In this document: piece after piece, positions 44,047 to 51,563 of the stretch
How positions within the stretch are numbered: the stretch's first letter is position 1
How the letters are laid out: each line of letters begins with the position of its first letter
NCBI RefSeq assembly: GCF_036271055.1
Contig: NZ_DATBBJ010000027.1
Coordinates: forward strand, 62,001 to 126,000
DNA: 64,000 nt
Direction: 5' to 3'
DNA from: Scandinavium sp036271055
GTDB lineage: Bacteria > Pseudomonadota > Gammaproteobacteria > Enterobacterales > Enterobacteriaceae
Program-made: the position numbers and the translations under genes
The notes under the pieces: generated by a model
What the model saw: only the letters and a program-made list of their open reading frames with translations
The model's database searches: none
What the model was told of the DNA's origin: nothing

Positions 44047-47000
44047 ATGAAGATATCTGAACAACGAGTGTCCGTTACGCCCTCACACCCTGTGCTACTT
44101 ATGCTTAGCCTTGGACTGCTGACGTTCATCTTTACCCTTTTCTCACTCGAACTGACGCGTTTTGGCACTGTTCTCGCGCCGTTATGGTTCCCGACGTCCA
44201 TTATGATGGTGGCGTTCTATCGCCACGCCGGAAAGATGTGGCCCGCCATCGCTTTGGCCTGCTCCCTGGGCAGCGTCCTGGCATCCTGGGTGCTGTTCCC
44301 ACCGAGTTCACTGAATATTGTTTATCCGGTTATTAATGCCATTGAAGCAGTGATCGGCGCGGTGCTGCTGCGTAAATTTTTACCGCGCTATAACCCATTG
44401 CAAAACCTGCACGACTGGATCCGCCTGGCGTTAGCAAGCGCCGTCGTGCCTCCTTTAGCAGGCGGTGTACTGGTATTACTGCTTGGTCCAGCTGAACAAC
44501 CGCTTCATACGTTTTTAGTGTGGGTGTTATCGGAAGCTATTGGCGCGCTGGCACTGGTTCCCCTTGGCCTGCTATATAAAAACCATTATTTGCTACGCCA
44601 CCGTAACCCACGCCTGCTGCTGGAAACACTGCTGACCTTAGCGGTAACGCTGGCGCTGAGTGCGATGTCGATGCTGTGGTTGCCCTGGCCGTTTACCTGC
44701 GTCATCGTTTTGCTAATGTGGAGCGCTGTGCGCCTGCCGCGTATGGAAGCCTTCACCATTTTCCTAATCACCATCATGATGGTTTCACTGATGATGGCTA
44801 CCAACCCTGTTACCCTGCAAACGCCGCAGATTTACGCCATGAGCAATACGCCGTGGCTGCCTTTCCTGATGATCCTGCTGCCTGCCAACGTGATGACTAT
44901 GGTGATGTACGCTTTCCGCGCGGAACGCAAACACATTACCGAAAGTGAAGAACGCTTCCGCAATGCGATGGAGTATTCTGCCATTGGCATGGCGCTGGTC
45001 GGCACCGAAGGTCAGTGGCTACAGGCGAATAAAGCGCTGTGCAAATTCCTTGGTTACAGCCAGAACGAACTGCGCGCGATGACATTCCAGCAACTCACCT
45101 GGCCGGAAGATCTTGATAATGATTTGGCCCAACTCGAACTGTTGGTCAGCGGCGAAATCAACACCTACACCATGGAAAAGCGCTATTACACGCGCAAAGG
45201 CGATGTGGTGTGGGCACTTCTCGCGGTGTCGCTGGTACGCCACGCCGACGGCACGCCGCTCTATTTCATCGCCCAGGTTGAAGACATCAATGATCTGAAA
45301 CACACCGAATGGGTCAACAAACGCTTGATGGAGCGTATTACGCTCGCGAATGAAGCGGGTGGCATCGGCATCTGGGAGTGGGAACTGGAACCGGACCTTA
45401 TCTCCTGGGATAAGCGGATGTTCGAAATGTATGAAATTCCTTCACATCTGAAACCCACCTGGCATCTGTGGCATAACTGTCTGGTTGAGGAAGATCGTGA
45501 ACAAGCCGAGCGCATTATCCGTAACGCTTTGAGCGCCCGTTCGCCGTTCAAACTGGAATTTCGCATCCAGGTGAAAGAAGGCATTCGCCATATTCGCTCG
45601 TTAGCTAACCGCGTGCTGAATAAACAAGGCGAAGTGGAGCGCCTGCTCGGCATCAACATGGACATGACCGAGGTGAAACAGCTGAACGAAGCGCTGTTCC
45701 AGGAAAAAGAGCGCCTGCACATCACGCTGGATTCCATCGGCGAAGCAGTGCTGTGTACCGATGTCGATATGAACGTTATCTTTATGAACCCGGTCGCCGA
45801 GAAAATGAGCGGCTGGAGCCAGGACCAGGCAATGAAGCAGCCGCTGCTGAATGTGCTGCGCATCACTTTTGGCGACAATGGCCCGTTGATGGAAAACATT
45901 CACAGCGGTGATATGTCGCGTAACGATATCGAACAGGATGTGGTGCTGCATTGCCGTAACGGCGGCAGTTATGACATCCACTACAGCATCACGCCGTTGA
46001 GCACGCTTGACGGGCAAAATATCGGCTCGGTACTGGTTATTCAGGACGTCACCGAGTCTCGTAAAATGCTGCGCCAGTTGAGCTATAGCGCTTCCCATGA
46101 CGCCCTCACCCATCTGGCTAACCGTGTCAGTTTTGAGAATCACCTCAAGCGCCTGTTGCATACCGTTCAGGAAACCCATCAACGCCATGCGCTGGTGTTT
46201 ATCGATCTCGACCGCTTTAAAGCCGTGAACGACACCGCAGGTCACGCGGCAGGCGACGCCTTGCTGCGCGAGCTGTCGGCAATGATGCTCAGCATGCTGC
46301 GCACCAGCGATGTGCTCGCCCGTCTGGGCGGCGATGAATTTGGCCTGCTACTGCCCGACTGTAATGTCGAAAGCGCCCGCTACATTTCCGGGCGTATTAT
46401 CCAGGCTATCAATGATTATCACTTTATGTGGGAAGGTCGCCTGCATCGCATTGGTGCCAGCGCCGGGATCACCCTTCTCGATGAACATAATTGCATCGCC
46501 TCCGAGGTGATGTCGCAGGCCGATATCGCCTGCTATACCTCGAAAAATAACGGGCGCGGCATTGTCAGTGTCTACGAACCGCAATTCGACAGGCTGCATC
46601 AGCAGCGCAGCATGATGTCACTCGATGAACAGTGGCACATGGTGCGGGATAACCATCTGGTGCTAATGGCGCGCGGCGTCGCATCACCGCGCGTGCCAGA
46701 AAGCAGCAACTTCTGGTTGCTGTCACTTCGCCTATGGACCAGCGAAGGTGAAATGGTTGAAGAACAGGCTTTCCGCAAAGGGCTGGCCGATCAGGAACTG
46801 ATCCACGCTCTCGATCGTCGTATTTATCAAGAGTTCTTCCGCCACTGGGCGCACAAAGTTGCTGCCCGTGGGATAAGCGTTACTTTACCACTTTCGGCTG
46901 CGGGCCTGACAGGGCCGGTGTTAATCAATGAAATTCTCGATGGTCTGAAACAGAGCGCGATGCCTGCCCGCCTGCTGCATTTGGTGTTTAACGCCGATCA

Positions 47001-47370
47001 TCTGTTACAGAATGGCGTACAGGAAGGCCTGAACCAACTGCGTAAAGCGGGCTGTAAAATTATCGTCAGTCAGGTCGGGCAGGATTTAGAACTGTTTGAA
47101 CACCTGACTGCAGGCAGCGCCGACTATGTGATGCTTGACCCGGAAATCATTGGCAATGTTCACGCCAGCCTGATGGACGAAATGATGGTGACCATCGTGC
47201 AGGGCCACGCTCAGCGTATAGGCATGAAAACCATTGCCGGACCAACGCATCAGGCGCTAATGATGGACACGCTTTCCGGCATTGGGGTTGATCTCATCTA
47301 TGGCGACACCATCGCCGCCAATCAGCCACTGGAACTGGTGCTCAATACCAGCTACTTCGCCATCAACTAA
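44047..47370 (+). CDS. dgcE: Diguanylate cyclase DgcE (YegE)
   Basis: This 1107-residue inner-membrane protein has an N-terminal MASE1 sensor region with about eight to ten helices (residues 1-290), three PAS/PAC segments (about 300-670), a GGDEF domain and a C-terminal degenerate EAL domain. The active-site motif is intact (LARLGGDEFGLLLPD, near 758-772), so it should make cyclic di-GMP. In the EAL region the EAL motif is missing, so phosphodiesterase activity is not expected. In E. coli the orthologue feeds curli and cellulose control through CsgD. Confidence 0.95.
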   Translation: MKISEQRVSVTPSHPVLLMLSLGLLTFIFTLFSLELTRFGTVLAPLWFPTSIMMVAFYRHAGKMWPAIALACSLGSVLASWVLFPPSSLNIVYPVINAIEAVIGAVLLRKFLPRYNPLQNLHDWIRLALASAVVPPLAGGVLVLLLGPAEQPLHTFLVWVLSEAIGALALVPLGLLYKNHYLLRHRNPRLLLETLLTLAVTLALSAMSMLWLPWPFTCVIVLLMWSAVRLPRMEAFTIFLITIMMVSLMMATNPVTLQTPQIYAMSNTPWLPFLMILLPANVMTMVMYAFRAERKHITESEERFRNAMEYSAIGMALVGTEGQWLQANKALCKFLGYSQNELRAMTFQQLTWPEDLDNDLAQLELLVSGEINTYTMEKRYYTRKGDVVWALLAVSLVRHADGTPLYFIAQVEDINDLKHTEWVNKRLMERITLANEAGGIGIWEWELEPDLISWDKRMFEMYEIPSHLKPTWHLWHNCLVEEDREQAERIIRNALSARSPFKLEFRIQVKEGIRHIRSLANRVLNKQGEVERLLGINMDMTEVKQLNEALFQEKERLHITLDSIGEAVLCTDVDMNVIFMNPVAEKMSGWSQDQAMKQPLLNVLRITFGDNGPLMENIHSGDMSRNDIEQDVVLHCRNGGSYDIHYSITPLSTLDGQNIGSVLVIQDVTESRKMLRQLSYSASHDALTHLANRVSFENHLKRLLHTVQETHQRHALVFIDLDRFKAVNDTAGHAAGDALLRELSAMMLSMLRTSDVLARLGGDEFGLLLPDCNVESARYISGRIIQAINDYHFMWEGRLHRIGASAGITLLDEHNCIASEVMSQADIACYTSKNNGRGIVSVYEPQFDRLHQQRSMMSLDEQWHMVRDNHLVLMARGVASPRVPESSNFWLLSLRLWTSEGEMVEEQAFRKGLADQELIHALDRRIYQEFFRHWAHKVAARGISVTLPLSAAGLTGPVLINEILDGLKQSAMPARLLHLVFNADHLLQNGVQEGLNQLRKAGCKIIVSQVGQDLELFEHLTAGSADYVMLDPEIIGNVHASLMDEMMVTIVQGHAQRIGMKTIAGPTHQALMMDTLSGIGVDLIYGDTIAANQPLELVLNTSYFAIN

Positions 47371-47408
47371 CCTCTTGTGATACGCCCTCGCCCGTGGGAA
47401 TCGCGCAC

Positions 47409-48257
47409 TCACTCAGCGGGCTGGAAAGCGTCGCTGTACCAGATGTGCAATAACGCATACGAGCGCCAGGGCTGCCAGCGCTCCGCGTAACGGCGGATCT
47501 GCGCAGGCGTCATACCCGGAAAACGCTGCTTAATCAGGTAATCGTCTGGCAGAAAAACATCTTTGGCCTGCCAGCCGCGCAACGCGAAGTAGTTCGCTGT
47601 CCAGCGCCCAATACCGGGAAACGTTTGCAACGCTTTCATCGCCGCTTCTACATTGGGCGGCGGTGTCAGCGGCAATTCACCCGACATCGCGGCCTGCGCC
47701 AGATGGATTAACGCTTCAGCACGTTTTACCGGCATTCCCAACGCTTTTAACGCCAGCGGATCGGCAAGCGCCAGTTGTTGCGGTGTGGGAAAACAGGTGA
47801 ATTCGGGCGCTTCTTCAAGCGGCGTGCCATAGGCTTTCGCCACGCGACTGGTCAGCTTCGATGCCATCGCCACACTCACCAGTTGCCCAAGGATCGCCCG
47901 CACGCCCTGTTCAAACGGGTCGACACACCCAGGCAGACGTAAACCGGGCCGGGCGGACGCCAGTTCACCCAGCGCGGCGGATACCTGCTGTGGTTCACAG
48001 CGCAAATCAAACAGCTGTTCGAGACGTTGCAGACACTGTTCCTTTACTGGCAACAGCCCATCAGAAAGCGTAATGACCAGCGTTTGCGTATCGGGATCAG
48101 GCGTCGCACGCATTAAGCCGTGATACCCTTCCAACGCAAAACTGCGGACATACGTCTGCTCTTCAAAGCATTCAACGCCTTCAACGGTACGCGCCGCCAA
48201 AAAACCGAACATCCAGTCCCAGTCGTAGGGCGCCTGCCAGGGTAAATTGAACATCAT
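47409..48257 (-). CDS. alkA: DNA-3-methyladenine glycosylase II AlkA
   Basis: This 282-residue DNA repair enzyme excises alkylated bases. The N-terminal AlkA domain begins FNLPWQAPYDWDWMFGFLAAR. The HhH-GPD motif is LQTFPGIGRWTANYFALRG, followed by DVFLPDDYLIKQ, where the second aspartate is the catalytic residue. It is convergent with dgcE and divergent from yegD. Two adjacent ATGs are possible starts. Regulation by Ada is known in E. coli; I did not confirm an Ada box here. Confidence 0.96.
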   Translation of the reverse strand: MMFNLPWQAPYDWDWMFGFLAARTVEGVECFEEQTYVRSFALEGYHGLMRATPDPDTQTLVITLSDGLLPVKEQCLQRLEQLFDLRCEPQQVSAALGELASARPGLRLPGCVDPFEQGVRAILGQLVSVAMASKLTSRVAKAYGTPLEEAPEFTCFPTPQQLALADPLALKALGMPVKRAEALIHLAQAAMSGELPLTPPPNVEAAMKALQTFPGIGRWTANYFALRGWQAKDVFLPDDYLIKQRFPGMTPAQIRRYAERWQPWRSYALLHIWYSDAFQPAE

Positions 48258-48389
48258 CCCTCCTCAATAAGTTGCTACAGCATAAACGCTTAAGCCATTT
48301 CGCGCCTTGCTTTCATATTCCGGTTGTCGCAGGCGCGACATTCCGCTAAAGTCGTCGCCCTTTCTTCACTGGCATGGGGAATTTGCACG

Positions 48390-49742
48390 GTGTTTATTGG
48401 TTTTGACTATGGTACGGCAAACTGTTCAGTAGCCGTCATGCGCGGTGATTCACCGCAACTCTTAACGCTCGAAAACGGTAGCACGCTGCTGCCTTCAATG
48501 CTGTGCGCGCCAACCCGTGAGTCGGTCAGCGAATGGCTGTATCGTCAACACGAAGTCCCGGCAACCGGCGCTGAAACCGAAGCGCTGTTACGTCGTGCAT
48601 TGCGCTATAACCGTGAAGAAGATATTGAGGTTCAGCGCAACAGCGTCCAGTTCGGACTCTCCTCGCTCAAGCAATATATCGACGATCCGGAAGAGGTGTA
48701 CTTCGTTAAATCGCCGAAATCTTTCCTGGGTGCAAGCGGGCTGAAACCGCAACAGGTCGCGGTGTTTGAAGATTTGGTCTGTGCCATGATGCTTCACATT
48801 AAACAGCAGGCAGAATCACAGCTCCCTGAGAGCATTACTCAAGCGGTGATTGGTCGCCCCATTAACTTTCAGGGGCTTGGTGGCGATGACGCTAACGAAC
48901 AGGCTCAGGGCATTCTCGAACGCGCCGCACAGCGCGCTGGCTTTGTCGACGTGGTATTCCAGTATGAACCCGTCGCCGCAGGGTTAGATTTCGAAGCGAC
49001 GCTGACCACAGAAAAGCGTGTGCTGGTTGTGGATATCGGTGGCGGTACAACTGACTGTTCATTACTGCTGATGGGCCCACAATGGCGTGCTCGCCGCGAG
49101 CGTCAGGACAGTTTGCTCGGTCATAGCGGCTGTCGTGTGGGCGGTAACGATCTGGATATCGCGTTGGCGTTCAAATGTCTGATGCCATTACTGGGTATGG
49201 GTGGCAATACCGAAAAAGGTATCGCCCTGCCGGTTCTGCCATGGTGGAATGCTGTCGCGATCAATGACGTGCCAGCACAGACGGATTTTTACAGCAGCGC
49301 CAATGGTCGGATGTTGCGAGATCTGGTGCGCGATGCCCGTGATTCAGACAAAGTGTCGCTCCTGCTGAAAACCTGGCAACAACGTCTCAGCTACCGCCTC
49401 GTGCGCAGCGCCGAAGAGAGCAAAATCGCCCTGTCTGACAAAACGGATATCACCACCAGACTTCCGTTTTTAAGCCCAGAACTGGCAACGGATATTAGCC
49501 AGATGGGGCTGGAAGCTGCACTGAATCAACCGCTCACACGTATTCTGGAGCAGGTTCAGTTGGCGCTGGATAACAGCGGTGAAAAACCGGACGTTATCTA
49601 TTTGACCGGGGGTAGCGCACGTTCGCCGCTGATCAAAAAAGCACTGGCGCAGCAGTTGCCGGGAATTGAAATTGCCGGTGGCGATGACTTTGGCTCGGTT
49701 ACGGCCGGTCTGGCCCGTTGGGCTAAGGTCGTTTTTGCCTGA
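48390..49742 (+). CDS. yegD: Hsp70-family chaperone-like protein YegD
   Basis: This 450-residue actin-like ATPase is related to the nucleotide-binding part of DnaK but lacks the usual substrate-binding and lid domains. It begins FIGFDYGTANCSVAVM (phosphate-1 loop), has VVDIGGGTTDCSLLLMGP near 211-228 (phosphate-2) and IYLTGGSARSPLIKKAL near the C-terminus. I chose a GTG start with GGGGA nine bases upstream, which gives the E. coli length; a longer ATG frame adds 22 unrelated residues. Its client or role is not established. Confidence 0.93.
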   Translation: MFIGFDYGTANCSVAVMRGDSPQLLTLENGSTLLPSMLCAPTRESVSEWLYRQHEVPATGAETEALLRRALRYNREEDIEVQRNSVQFGLSSLKQYIDDPEEVYFVKSPKSFLGASGLKPQQVAVFEDLVCAMMLHIKQQAESQLPESITQAVIGRPINFQGLGGDDANEQAQGILERAAQRAGFVDVVFQYEPVAAGLDFEATLTTEKRVLVVDIGGGTTDCSLLLMGPQWRARRERQDSLLGHSGCRVGGNDLDIALAFKCLMPLLGMGGNTEKGIALPVLPWWNAVAINDVPAQTDFYSSANGRMLRDLVRDARDSDKVSLLLKTWQQRLSYRLVRSAEESKIALSDKTDITTRLPFLSPELATDISQMGLEAALNQPLTRILEQVQLALDNSGEKPDVIYLTGGSARSPLIKKALAQQLPGIEIAGGDDFGSVTAGLARWAKVVFA

Positions 49743-49771
49743 GTTTGCGATCGAGCTCGGAAAAGCGTGGA

Positions 49772-49800
49772 TTGACTTTGCTGCTTTTTCGACCTAACGT
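49772..49800 (+). promoter_or_regulatory. Candidate promoter of the Sib antisense RNA
   Basis: TTGACT (49772-49777) and TAACGT (49795-49800) are separated by 17 bases and lie 6 bases before the first base I assign to the Sib RNA. Spacing is ideal and the -35 box is near consensus. Confidence 0.6.
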
Positions 49801-49805
49801 GACAG

Positions 49806-49960
49806 GTAAAGGGCGAGGGAGGTTTCCCCCCCTCTGGTCTCTTAGTAAGCCGGTAAGCTAATCACTAAGAGAATGACCAGTATGATGACTAACTTCATCA
49901 TATCCCTTTCCATATTCAGATCCTTATTCAAGCCCCTTCCTGGAGGGGCTTTCCCGTTTT
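49806..49960 (+). ncRNA. sib: Sib antitoxin RNA
   Basis: This plus-strand RNA is antisense to the ibs reading frame and covers it completely. It shows the Sib family layout: a GAGGGAGG / CCCCCCCTC 5' hairpin, the complement of ibs in the middle, and a terminator of AAGCCCC / GGGGCTT (49930-49952) followed by TTCCCGTTTT. In K-12 the same chromosomal site, upstream of mdtA, holds two tandem copies (sibA and sibB); here I see one. The RNA should block ibs translation by base pairing. Ends are approximate. Confidence 0.9.
49842..49901 (-). CDS. ibs: Ibs toxin (type I toxin-antitoxin)
   Basis: The minus strand encodes a 19-residue peptide, MMKLVIILVILLVISLPAY, the length and pattern of the Ibs toxins, which insert in the inner membrane and depolarise it when overproduced. 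A purine-rich AAGGGAT lies just ahead of the ATG. The whole frame is inside the Sib RNA on the other strand. The frame is intact with a clean TAA stop, so the toxin is probably functional. It is too short for standard gene finders. Confidence 0.92.
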   Translation of the reverse strand: MMKLVIILVILLVISLPAY

Positions 49961-49967
49961 AGCCCCC

Positions 49968-50161
49968 TATAGCCTGCATTCTTCAAGCTGCAGGTGCGTT
50001 GGCTGCACTCGTTCACCCCAGTCACTTACTGAAGTAAGCTCCTGGGGATGATCTCCCTTGCCGCGTGATTCGGCCTATGGCCTCACCCTTTCAGGGCCAG
50101 CGCAAGCGCTGTTCAAAGTACCTAGGGTACTTTGTCCTGCAACTCGAATTATTTGGCTATA
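49968..50161. repeat. Long-form ERIC element with internal insertion
   Basis: The element starts TATAGCC and ends GGCTATA, a terminal inverted repeat. It contains the canonical ERIC core (CACCCCAGTCACTTACT / AAGTAAGCTCCTGGGG) and the right-end CCTGCAACTCGAATTATTT. At about 194 bases it is longer than the usual 127; the extra 65-70 bases (about 50065-50132) sit between the CTTGCCGC and TCCTGCAAC blocks and contain their own short palindromes. It ends about 160 bases upstream of mdtA. Confidence 0.85.
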
Positions 50162-50240
50162 CCTAAAAATTTCTTTCATCTCTTTCGCAATTAACCTCGT
50201 AAAACCGCGCTCATTCAGACGTTTCCAGACAGTCTTTCAT

Positions 50241-50258
50241 ATTTCCTCCATTATTCCG
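50241..50258 (+). promoter_or_regulatory. BaeR-box-like sequence upstream of mdtA
   Basis: ATTTCCTCCATTATTCCG matches the BaeR consensus (TTTTTCTCCATDATTGGC) at about 13 of 18 positions, including the central TCCATTATT, and lies 64 bases before the mdtA ATG. In E. coli, BaeR activates mdtABCD from such a site. The 3' GGC part of the consensus is not conserved. Confidence 0.55.
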
Positions 50259-50321
50259 GGGGGTTCCGTTACTAAACTAGTATCATTCGGTGAAAGGTTT
50301 CAGGACGAGATACGTAAAATA

Positions 50322-51563
50322 ATGAAAGGCAGCAATCAATCGCGTTGGTTAATCGCGCTGGGCGTAGTGGTGATCGCAGGTGTCGCCGTGTATTACTGGC
50401 ATAACAGTGGAACGCCTGAGACAGGCGCGTCTCCTGCGGCATCACAGAGCAAGCAGGCCGGCGGTCGTCACGGCGGGCGTTTCAGCGGCGCACTGGCGCC
50501 GGTTCAGGCGGCGACAGCCACCAGCGAAGCCGTGCCTCGCTATCTCACCGGTCTTGGTACTATCACGGCGGCTAACACCGTGACGGTTCACAGTCGCGTC
50601 AATGGTCAGCTCTTAGCGCTGCATTTCCAGGAAGGCCAGCAGGTCAAAGCTGGTGATTTACTGGCAGAAATCGACCCGAGCCAGTTCAAAGTCGCCCTCG
50701 CTCAGGCGCAGGGGCAACTGGCAAAAGATAATGCCACCCTTTCCAATGCCCGTCGCGATTTCGCTCGCTATCAGCAACTGGTGAAAACCAATCTCGTGTC
50801 TCGTCAGGAACTCGACACGCAACAGTCATTGGTCACTGAGAGTTTAGGCACCGTTAAAGCCGACGAAGCGTCCGTTGCCAGCGCGCAATTACAGCTCGAC
50901 TGGACGCGGATCACTGCGCCCATTGACGGTCGTGTGGGCCTTAAACAGGTCGACATCGGCAACCAGATTTCCACCAGCGACACCACCGGGATCGTGGTGC
51001 TGACGCAAACCCATCCGATTGATTTGATTTTTACGCTGCCGGAAAACGACATCGCGACGGTAGTGAAAGCACAGAAAGCGGGACAAAGCCTGACGGTAGA
51101 AGCCTGGGATCGCACCAACAAGCAGAAGCTCAGCACAGGCGCGTTATTGAGTCTGGATAACCAGATTGATGCCACAACGGGCACCATTAAGCTCAAAGCG
51201 CGGTTCAATAATCTCGATGATGCCCTGTTCCCGAATCAGTTCGTCAATGCCCGCCTGTTGGTTGATACCGAGCAAAATGCCGTCGTCATACCGACAGCTG
51301 CCTTGCAAATGGGCAACGAAGGCAACTTCGTATGGGTGCTGAACGATGACAATAAAGTCAGCAAACACATCGTCGTACCGGGGATCCAGGACAGTCAGAA
51401 AGTCGTTATTTCTGCCGGGCTTTCCGCCGGAGACAAAGTCGTGACCGATGGTATTGACCGTCTGACCGAAGGGGCGAAAGTCGAAGTGGTTGAAGCCCAC
51501 AGCGCGACAACAGACGCAAAACCGGCGGCTGAACACAGCGGCAAAAAGGGAGCCCGCTCCTGA
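50322..51563 (+). CDS. mdtA: RND efflux membrane fusion protein MdtA
   Basis: This 413-residue periplasmic adaptor links the MdtB/MdtC pump to an outer-membrane channel, presumably TolC. It has an N-terminal membrane anchor (about residues 8-25), a lipoyl-type domain beginning VTVHSRVNGQLLALHFQEGQ, an alpha-hairpin, and beta-barrel domains ending with PTAALQMGNEGNFVWVLN. I chose the ATG reading KGSNQSRW, as in E. coli; a longer frame upstream runs through the ERIC element. The stop overlaps mdtB (TGATG). Confidence 0.95.
   Translation: MKGSNQSRWLIALGVVVIAGVAVYYWHNSGTPETGASPAASQSKQAGGRHGGRFSGALAPVQAATATSEAVPRYLTGLGTITAANTVTVHSRVNGQLLALHFQEGQQVKAGDLLAEIDPSQFKVALAQAQGQLAKDNATLSNARRDFARYQQLVKTNLVSRQELDTQQSLVTESLGTVKADEASVASAQLQLDWTRITAPIDGRVGLKQVDIGNQISTSDTTGIVVLTQTHPIDLIFTLPENDIATVVKAQKAGQSLTVEAWDRTNKQKLSTGALLSLDNQIDATTGTIKLKARFNNLDDALFPNQFVNARLLVDTEQNAVVIPTAALQMGNEGNFVWVLNDDNKVSKHIVVPGIQDSQKVVISAGLSAGDKVVTDGIDRLTEGAKVEVVEAHSATTDAKPAAEHSGKKGARS

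Noticed and set aside
45601..46245. 214-codon open frame on the minus strand
   Set aside because: It is a shadow of dgcE; the dgcE PAS and GGDEF motifs explain the codon pattern.
48324..48389. N-terminal extension of yegD
   Set aside because: The Hsp70 fold starts at the GTG at 48390; the 22 upstream residues have no counterpart in the family.
49861..50165. Possible second sib copy or CRISPR-like repeat
   Set aside because: Only one Ibs frame and one Sib terminator are present; the rest of the palindromic sequence is explained by the ERIC element.
50058..50321. N-terminal extension of mdtA
   Set aside because: The extra 88 codons run through the ERIC element and the promoter region, and MdtA homologues begin at the ATG at 50322.
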